The position numbers and the translations under genes are program-made. Below the pieces are notes generated by a model that had not been told where the DNA came from, made no database searches, and worked only from the letters and a program-made list of their open reading frames with translations. From positions 279,593-343,592 of the forward strand of contig NZ_SMRP01000001.1 of the NCBI RefSeq assembly GCF_004353915.1: a stretch of 64,000 nt of DNA, written 5' to 3'. The stretch's first letter is position 1; every line of letters starts with the position of its first letter. Positions 58,703 to 64,000 of the stretch are shown here, in pieces. The DNA is from Paraburkholderia silviterrae (GTDB lineage Bacteria > Pseudomonadota > Gammaproteobacteria > Burkholderiales > Burkholderiaceae).

Positions 58703-58846
58703 TTACTCGACTTCGTCGGCGGGCGGCAAGCCACCCGTTTGCGTGCGCGAACGCCGGATAGGCTCATTGCGCAGCGCCTCGCGATACGCCGACACCGCGA
58801 CGAGAATCAACAGCACGGCAATGCCGGCCAGCAAATGCAGGTTCAT
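58703..58846 (-). CDS. 47-residue single-pass membrane protein
   Basis: A small protein in the exopolysaccharide block. It reads MNLHLLAGIAVLLILVAVSA, a clear membrane helix, then the polar YREALRNEPIRRSR and a Gly/Pro/acidic tail ending DEVE. The start at 58846 has GGAG seven bases upstream (GGAGATTTCG). The positive region after the helix predicts N-out or a short cytosolic tail. It is on the galU strand, about 300 bases upstream. I know no named family; a role in assembly of the polysaccharide machinery is only a guess. Confidence 0.65.
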   Translation of the reverse strand: MNLHLLAGIAVLLILVAVSAYREALRNEPIRRSRTQTGGLPPADEVE

Positions 58847-59092
58847 CGAAATCTCCATCGACCTTATGGCGATCCCCATTAAATTAGCATTTCAAATCAC
58901 ACAAATAAATCGCTTTCTCGTTACAAGGTTTTATTTCTCGATTTCGGCGAACTTATGGATTTTTTGCATGTGGCCAAGGTGACACCGAATAAGCGCCACG
59001 AATACTTTTTGAAAAACTTTTGCATAATTTCCTCGCGCGAGGCCCCCTATGATCGCCAGGTAGCCTCCCACTATCACGCACGCCACGCCCCA

Positions 59093-60253
59093 ATGAGCGA
59101 TCCCGCACTCGAAACCATCCTGCCGCCAGCAACCACCCTGCCAGCCGCCGTCGCGCGACCCGCCGGTGCCGTCGCCAGCGATCACCTGATCGATGCGCTG
59201 CGTGGCTTCGCCGCCCTGCTGGTGGCGTATTTCCATTGCCGCCAGGTCACCTGGATCGGCATGGGCGCCTTCCATCAGACCCACGCGAGCCTGGCGAGCC
59301 CCGGCACGATCGCCGCGTGGCTCACGCTGCCCATTGCGTGGGGCTCCGCCGGGGTGCCGATTTTCTTCGTCATCAGCGGCTATTGCATTCACCGCAGCGG
59401 CGCCGCGCGTCTCTTGAAGAACCCCGATTTCCGGCTCGACGCCGGGCAGTTCTGGCTGCGCCGCTTCGTGCGGATCTACCCCGTGCTGCTCGCCGCGCTC
59501 GTGCTCACCTTCGTGGCCGATTCGTTCAGCCTCACGATGACGCCCGTGAGCCACAAGATTCTCGACATCGGGCCGCGCGCGTTCCTCGTCAACCTGCTCT
59601 CGCTGCAAGGCGTGGCGGGCCCGACCTACGGCTCCAACGGCGCGCTCTGGACGCTCTCGCTCGAAGTGCAGTTCTACCTGCTCTATCCGCTGCTGTTCGC
59701 CGTGCGCCGCCGCGTCGGACTCAACGCGGTGCTGGCTGGCATCGCCGCCATCAACGTGATTTCCGCGCTTACGCTCGCGCGGCACGACATCGTGTTCTTC
59801 ACGTCGTACTGGTTCTCGTGGATGCTCGGCGCATGGATTGCGGAAGCGCGCCTGCGCGGCTCGGAAGGCTTTCGCTTCGCTTACGTGGCCGCTGCGCTCT
59901 TCGCGGTGGCGGGCTGCGTGGCGTTCCACTTCGGCCAGTACGGCGCATTCCAGCTCTGGGCCTGCGCCTTCGCCTGCTATCTCGTCAAGGCGCTCGCGCG
60001 GCCGGCCGCAACCGGCGGCGTGCTCATGCAGGCGTTCTCGAAGCTCGGCGCCTTCAGCTATTCGCTCTACCTGATCCATCTGCCGCTCTTCGTGCTGCTC
60101 GGCTCGCTGCTGTTCCACTCCGCGCTGCAGACCTCGATCTGGCCTTCGTTCGGCTTCACGCTCGCCGTGCTGCCCATCGCATGGCTCTTCTATCGCCTGT
60201 TCGAGTTGCCGGCGCTCAACGTCGCCTCACGCCTGCGCAAACGGGCTGCTTGA
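59093..60253 (+). CDS. bceS: Acyltransferase 3 family membrane protein (BceS-like)
   Basis: An integral-membrane O-acyltransferase of 386 residues with about ten helices. It begins the domain with DHLIDALRGFAALLVAYFHC and has PIFFVISGYCIHRSG, FWLRRFVRIYPVLLAALV and LWTLSLEVQFYLLYPLLF, the landmarks of the OafA/NolX group. It probably acetylates the cepacian repeat unit. Cepacian is heavily O-acetylated. It is transcribed opposite to its neighbours and ends at its own terminator. No ribosome binding site is evident before the chosen ATG; a longer start at 58955 is possible. Confidence 0.85.
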   Translation: MSDPALETILPPATTLPAAVARPAGAVASDHLIDALRGFAALLVAYFHCRQVTWIGMGAFHQTHASLASPGTIAAWLTLPIAWGSAGVPIFFVISGYCIHRSGAARLLKNPDFRLDAGQFWLRRFVRIYPVLLAALVLTFVADSFSLTMTPVSHKILDIGPRAFLVNLLSLQGVAGPTYGSNGALWTLSLEVQFYLLYPLLFAVRRRVGLNAVLAGIAAINVISALTLARHDIVFFTSYWFSWMLGAWIAEARLRGSEGFRFAYVAAALFAVAGCVAFHFGQYGAFQLWACAFACYLVKALARPAATGGVLMQAFSKLGAFSYSLYLIHLPLFVLLGSLLFHSALQTSIWPSFGFTLAVLPIAWLFYRLFELPALNVASRLRKRAA

Positions 60254-60292
60254 TGAGCGCGTTTAGATTGCGCATCGATGCTTCGTGAAGAC

Positions 60293-60326
60293 GGGCCGCT
60301 ATAGCCAAAGCTATAGCGGCCCTTTT
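60293..60326 (+). terminator. Intrinsic terminator of the acyltransferase gene
   Basis: A perfect 13-bp stem (60293-60305 with 60310-60322), loop CAAA, followed by TTTT. It sits 39 bases past the stop codon. Confidence 0.9.
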
Positions 60327-60377
60327 CAATCAGGTCTTGCCGCCCAAGCGCGCCCCAGCCAAAAAGCGGCGCATCGC

Positions 60378-60419
60378 GCTTCAAGCTACATGCGAAAAGC
60401 TTCAAGCTACATGCGAAAA
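60378..60419. repeat. Perfect 21-bp tandem duplication
   Basis: Two identical 21-base units (60378-60398 and 60399-60419), each starting GCTTCAAGCTAC and ending in AAAA, between two convergent terminators. Probably a recent slippage event. Confidence 0.9.
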
Positions 60420-60422
60420 AAA

Positions 60423-60448
60423 GCGGGGCCGCGCTTGCACGGCCCCGC
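60423..60448 (-). terminator. Intrinsic terminator of the glycosyltransferase gene
   Basis: A 9-bp stem GCGGGGCCG (60423-60431) with CGGCCCCGC (60440-60448), followed on the minus strand by a run of T. It lies 44 bases after the stop. Confidence 0.88.
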
Positions 60449-60492
60449 CCTCGCCGCCCTGATTCGACGGCCCCTCGCTTCTCCCTGAGCCT

Positions 60493-63051
60493 TTATCGCG
60501 CGCGCATCACGACGCCATCGAGCACGCGTCCGACCGCTTCGACGTATTGCTCCTTGCCAAAGCGCTCGCGCGCCACCTCAAGCCCGTTTTGCGCGAGCCG
60601 CTCGCGCAGCGGCGCGTCATCACACAACGCGGCAAGCGTCTTCGCAAGCTCCTGCGCGTCGCCCGGCGTGCAGAGCAGCCCGCTCTTGCCGTGCTCGACA
60701 ATCTCCGTCACGCCGCCGTCGCGCGAGGCCACCACGGGCCGCTGCGCGAGCATGCCCTCGACCACGACGCGGCCGAACGGCTCCGGCGTGATGGAGGTAT
60801 GCGCGATCACATCCATCGCGCGCATGCAGGCCGCAATGTCGTGCCGGAAGCCGAGGAAATGAACACGGTCCGCGAGACCGCGCGCGGCAACGAATTCGCG
60901 CAGCTCCTGCGCATAGGCATCTTCGCCGAACAACGGCGCGCCGACGAACACGGCATGCGCCCGCGGCTCGAGCAAGAGCGCTTCGAGCAGCACGTGCTGG
61001 CCCTTCCAGCGCGCGAGGCGGCTGAATGCGCCAACCAGAAACGCGTCCTGCGGCAGACCGATCTGCGCGCGCAATTGCGCCTGCGGCACGCGCGCGAGCG
61101 CGCGGAACGGCGATTCGTCCACGCCGTTGTGCACGACGTCGATGCGCCGCGCGTCGAACTTCGTGAGATCGGAAAAGACCTGCGCCGAAGCGTGCGAATT
61201 CGCAATCACGTGCGCGAGGCCCAGCTTCGCGCAACCCTTGATGACGGCGCGCTGCACGCGCCCAAAATGCTCGTCGCTCACAATGTCGCGCAAATGCCAG
61301 ACCACGGGCTTGCGCGCGAGCTTGCCCGCCAGCACGCCGATCACCATCGCGCGCTGCGTATTGGCGTAGAGCACGTCGGCGCCGCGTGCACGGCGGCGCG
61401 TCTCGCGCACGAGCGCGGCAATGCCCGCGAGCACGCCGAGCCTGGGCACCGCGCCGCCGTCGCGGCGCACGTTACGCAATGCGCCCGAGTCGAGCACGTC
61501 CACGCGGGCGCCCGCGGCGTCGAGCGCCTCGCGAAACGGCCCGTCGTTGAACAGCAGCACCTCGATGCGCGCGCGCAGGCCCTTCACCACCTCCAGCAGC
61601 GACAGCTCCGCGCCGCCCAGCACGCCGCTCTGGTCGATCGCCAGCACGCGAGGCGCGTCTTGCCGGGCTTCTTGCTTCGTGTCTTGCGTTGCGGCTCGTC
61701 CGCCTTCGCCATCGTTGCCGCCGCTCGCTTCGGGCTCGGCGGCACGCGGCAGCCCGGCCTCGGCGATGGCCGGCACGGCCCGCGCCACGCGCGCGAAAAA
61801 CTGCTCGCGGAAGTGCGCCGCGGAAAAACGCTGCGCATTCGCGCGGCAATCCTCGGCGCGAAAACGCCCCGGATCGTGCTCGAACGACTCCACCGCCGCG
61901 ATGATGGCCTCGGCGCGCTGCTCGTCGAAGAACAGCCCCGTGGGCTGCGAGCCCGAGTCGCGCACGGTTTCGAGCGCACCGCCCTTGCCGTAGGCGATCA
62001 CGGGCGTGCCGCACGCCTGCGCTTCCACGACGGAAATGCCGAAGTCCTCTTCTGCCGCGAACACAAATGCCTTCGCACGGCGCATGCGATCGTGCAGCAC
62101 CGAAAACGGCTGATACCCCATCACCTCGACATTCGGGCCGGCCTTCGCGCGCACCTTCTGCATATCGGGACCGTCGCCAATCACGACGAGGCGCTTCTCC
62201 GGCATGCGCGAGAACGCCTCGACGATGAGGTCGATCTTCTTGTATGGCACGAGCCGCGAAGCGGTCAGGTAAAAGTCTTCCTTGCGCGTCTCGAGCTCGA
62301 ACGCGTCGACGTCGACGGGTGGATACACCACCTCGGCCTCGCGCTGATAAACCTTGTGAATGCGCCGCGCGATGAACGACGAATTCGCCACGAACTGATC
62401 GACCGAGTTCGCCGTGCGCACGTCCCAGTTGCGGATGTAGTGGAGAATCAGCCGCGCGAGCATCGACTTCGGCCCCTGCGTGAGATGCGACTCCTGCAGA
62501 TATTGATGCTGGAGATCCCACGCGTAGCGGATCGGCGAATGCACGTAGCTGATGTGAAACTGGTCGGGGCCGGTCAGCACGCCCTTGGCCACCGCATGCG
62601 AGCTCGAAATGACCACGTCGTAGTCCGAAACGTCGAGCTGCTCGATGGCGAGCGGCATGAACGGCAGATACGCACGGTACTTCGTGCGCGCCTTCGGCAG
62701 GCGCTGGATGAACGAGGTCGTCGCGCGCTTGCCGCGCAGGAACTTGCGGTCCTTCTCCTCGACGAAATCGACTACCGAGAAGAGATCCGCGTCGGGGAAG
62801 CAGTCGATGATCTGTTCGAGCACGCGCTCGGCGCCCGCGTAGGTGACGAGCCAGTCGTGCACGATGGCCACGCGCGGCTTGCGGTTCGCGGCGCGCGTGG
62901 GACGCTCGGGGCGCACAAGGCGCGCCTCCTGCGGCGGTCGCAACGCGGTCACGCTGGACTCGCCGCGGGCATGGGTGTGGGTATCGCGCCGTTGGGCGGG
63001 CGCGGCGGCGCTTTCGGACGGCGCCACTTCGTCAATCAGTTCGTGACTCAT
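60493..63051 (-). CDS. bceR: Fused double GT4 glycosyltransferase (BceR-like)
   Basis: An 852-residue protein holding two complete GT-B glycosyltransferases. The first (about residues 58-430) starts KPRVAIVHDWLVTYAGAERV and has the donor-site AAEEDFGISVVEAQACGTPVIAYGKGG motif over residues 330-356. The second (about 480-845) starts RVLAIDQSGVLGGAELSLLEV and has TPEPFGRVVVEGMLAQRPVV. The two are joined by a Gly/Glu/Gln-rich linker around residues 445-475. It should add two sugars of the cepacian unit in succession. The start overlaps the flippase stop by ATGA. Confidence 0.88.
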   Translation of the reverse strand: MSHELIDEVAPSESAAAPAQRRDTHTHARGESSVTALRPPQEARLVRPERPTRAANRKPRVAIVHDWLVTYAGAERVLEQIIDCFPDADLFSVVDFVEEKDRKFLRGKRATTSFIQRLPKARTKYRAYLPFMPLAIEQLDVSDYDVVISSSHAVAKGVLTGPDQFHISYVHSPIRYAWDLQHQYLQESHLTQGPKSMLARLILHYIRNWDVRTANSVDQFVANSSFIARRIHKVYQREAEVVYPPVDVDAFELETRKEDFYLTASRLVPYKKIDLIVEAFSRMPEKRLVVIGDGPDMQKVRAKAGPNVEVMGYQPFSVLHDRMRRAKAFVFAAEEDFGISVVEAQACGTPVIAYGKGGALETVRDSGSQPTGLFFDEQRAEAIIAAVESFEHDPGRFRAEDCRANAQRFSAAHFREQFFARVARAVPAIAEAGLPRAAEPEASGGNDGEGGRAATQDTKQEARQDAPRVLAIDQSGVLGGAELSLLEVVKGLRARIEVLLFNDGPFREALDAAGARVDVLDSGALRNVRRDGGAVPRLGVLAGIAALVRETRRRARGADVLYANTQRAMVIGVLAGKLARKPVVWHLRDIVSDEHFGRVQRAVIKGCAKLGLAHVIANSHASAQVFSDLTKFDARRIDVVHNGVDESPFRALARVPQAQLRAQIGLPQDAFLVGAFSRLARWKGQHVLLEALLLEPRAHAVFVGAPLFGEDAYAQELREFVAARGLADRVHFLGFRHDIAACMRAMDVIAHTSITPEPFGRVVVEGMLAQRPVVASRDGGVTEIVEHGKSGLLCTPGDAQELAKTLAALCDDAPLRERLAQNGLEVARERFGKEQYVEAVGRVLDGVVMRAR

Positions 63052-64000
63052 GCGCTTTTCCGTAGGTTCAGGCGAAACAGAAGGGAACGGGCATAGCCGC
63101 GCAACAGCGGCGTGGTCGCAACCGACCACACGCAATTGGCCAGCGCCAGCACGACGCCTGCGCCGATCGCATAGATCGCGTCAGGCAGCCACCACGCGAT
63201 AGCGAGCGCGGCAGCCAGAAAACTCAGGTGTGCGAACATGTCGACCACGATCGTGCGGCTGTGAATGCGCGAGAGCCACAGCAGCACGACATAGTCGAAG
63301 AGCGCGCGGGCCAGCACCGCCGCAGCGGCGCCAGGCAGGCCGAAACGCGAAATTCCCAGCCACAGGAGGCCGGCGTAGAGCGGCAGCTCGACGAGGCCCA
63401 CGCGCGCCGCGGCAGCGGGATTGTTCTGCGACTGGATCAGGATGCGCGTGACGCCCGCTTGCCCGATCAGCCACACGGCGATGATCAGGAAGCGTCCCAC
63501 CGGCGCGCCGTGCCCGGCGATCTCAGGGCCCACCCACGCACGCAGGAAGGGCTCGAGCACCACGATCGCGCCAATCGCCACGGGCGTGAAGACCGCGTTG
63601 AGAAACTGTAGCGACTGCGTCGCGATTTCATCCGCATGCTCGCGGTGCAGCGAGGAAAGGCGCGGAAACAGCGTGCGCACGAGCGCGTTGGGCACCATGT
63701 TCAGGCGCGTCACGAGGTTCTGCGGCACCGTGTAATAGGTGACGAAGCGCGCACCCAGGCCCGCGCCCAGCATCATGCGGTCGAGCGAGTCGGCGACCAT
63801 TGTCGAGACGCTGGCAACCAGCATCCAGCCGCCGAAATTGAACAGCGCCTTCGAGGTGTCGAAGCGCGGCCCGCGCACCTGCTTGATGCCGAGCACGCGC
63901 AGCGCGGCGCGCCCGAGCAGCAGGCCCGCCAGCAGGCGTGCGAGCACGGCGGCGGCAATCACGGTCTGCAGGTTCGGCGCAATCGCCCATGCAGCGCCGA
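63048..64000 (-). CDS. Polysaccharide repeat-unit flippase (Wzx-type, BceQ-like), N-terminally cut by the window
   Basis: The visible 317 residues are the C-terminal part of a multi-helix membrane protein. It is open to the right edge, so its start is outside. Landmarks are MLGAGLGARFVTYYTVPQNL, the TLFPRLSSLHREHADEIA loop and a long hydrophobic C terminus ending RSLLFRLNLRKSA. This is the oligosaccharide-flippase family that moves lipid-linked repeat units across the inner membrane. It overlaps the double glycosyltransferase by ATGA. Its position fits the Wzx gene of bce-II. No start codon can be given. Confidence 0.85.
   Translation of the reverse strand, partial: GAAWAIAPNLQTVIAAAVLARLLAGLLLGRAALRVLGIKQVRGPRFDTSKALFNFGGWMLVASVSTMVADSLDRMMLGAGLGARFVTYYTVPQNLVTRLNMVPNALVRTLFPRLSSLHREHADEIATQSLQFLNAVFTPVAIGAIVVLEPFLRAWVGPEIAGHGAPVGRFLIIAVWLIGQAGVTRILIQSQNNPAAAARVGLVELPLYAGLLWLGISRFGLPGAAAAVLARALFDYVVLLWLSRIHSRTIVVDMFAHLSFLAAALAIAWWLPDAIYAIGAGVVLALANCVWSVATTPLLRGYARSLLFRLNLRKSA

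Overview
The window looks like chromosomal DNA of a Burkholderia-type betaproteobacterium (Paraburkholderia, Caballeronia or Burkholderia). The base composition is high in G+C with strong third-position GC bias. The genes are typical of that group: recC-recB-recD order, a UgpAEC transporter, phosphocholine-type phospholipase C, an autotransporter heptosyltransferase, and at the right edge a block that matches the second half of the cepacian exopolysaccharide locus (bce-II). No rRNA, CRISPR array, insertion sequence, integrase or phage gene was seen. The only tRNA is an initiator tRNA-Met.

Layout. 1-3.8 kb: aldo/keto reductase, a TPR-glycosyltransferase protein and a small membrane protein. 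3.9-5.4 kb: a lower-GC patch with a strong candidate small RNA, tRNA-fMet and two orphan small proteins. 5.4-8.1 kb: DUF1330 protein, 4-hydroxyphenylpyruvate dioxygenase, RidA and a Crp/Fnr regulator. 8.4-15.1 kb: lipoprotein plus phospholipase C, succinate-semialdehyde dehydrogenase, a GFA protein, and a catalase-like peroxidase with cytochrome b561. 15.3-20.4 kb: an EmrA-EmrB-outer-membrane-factor efflux operon facing its TetR repressor, with a tandem operator between them. 20.5-31 kb: LysE exporter, a lone dihydrolipoyl dehydrogenase with a SucB-like lipoyl domain, universal stress protein, KatG, a beta-propeller protein, and a large cyclase-ATPase-TPR signalling protein.

31.1-34.5 kb: an ECF sigma factor with a C-terminal TPR region (ECF42-like) and its DGPF/YCII partner, divergent from a TetR gene. 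Three copies of one palindrome flank that TetR gene and reach the organic hydroperoxide resistance gene ohr. 34.5-44.3 kb: recC, recB and recD, each overlapping the next by ATGA. 44.5-50.2 kb: ugpA, ugpE and ugpC without ugpB, then a TibC/BAHT-type heptosyltransferase and an FAD reductase. 50.4-57.2 kb: periplasmic binding protein, MFS transporter, nucleoside 2-deoxyribosyltransferase, and two acid-type serine peptidases (S10 and S53) in tandem. 57.5-64 kb: galU/bceT, a 47-residue membrane protein, acyltransferase (bceS-like), double glycosyltransferase (bceR-like) and a flippase cut by the window end.

Oxidative and peroxide defence recurs across the window (KatG, catalase-like protein, Ohr, Usp), as does small-ligand control by TetR and Crp proteins. 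The signals I rate most worth following are the double-hairpin anti-Shine-Dalgarno RNA near 3.9 kb, the three-copy operator around tetR-ohr, the tandem operator of the emr locus, the ECF42/DGPF pair with a matching promoter, and the orphan heptosyltransferase beside a ugp operon that lacks its binding protein.
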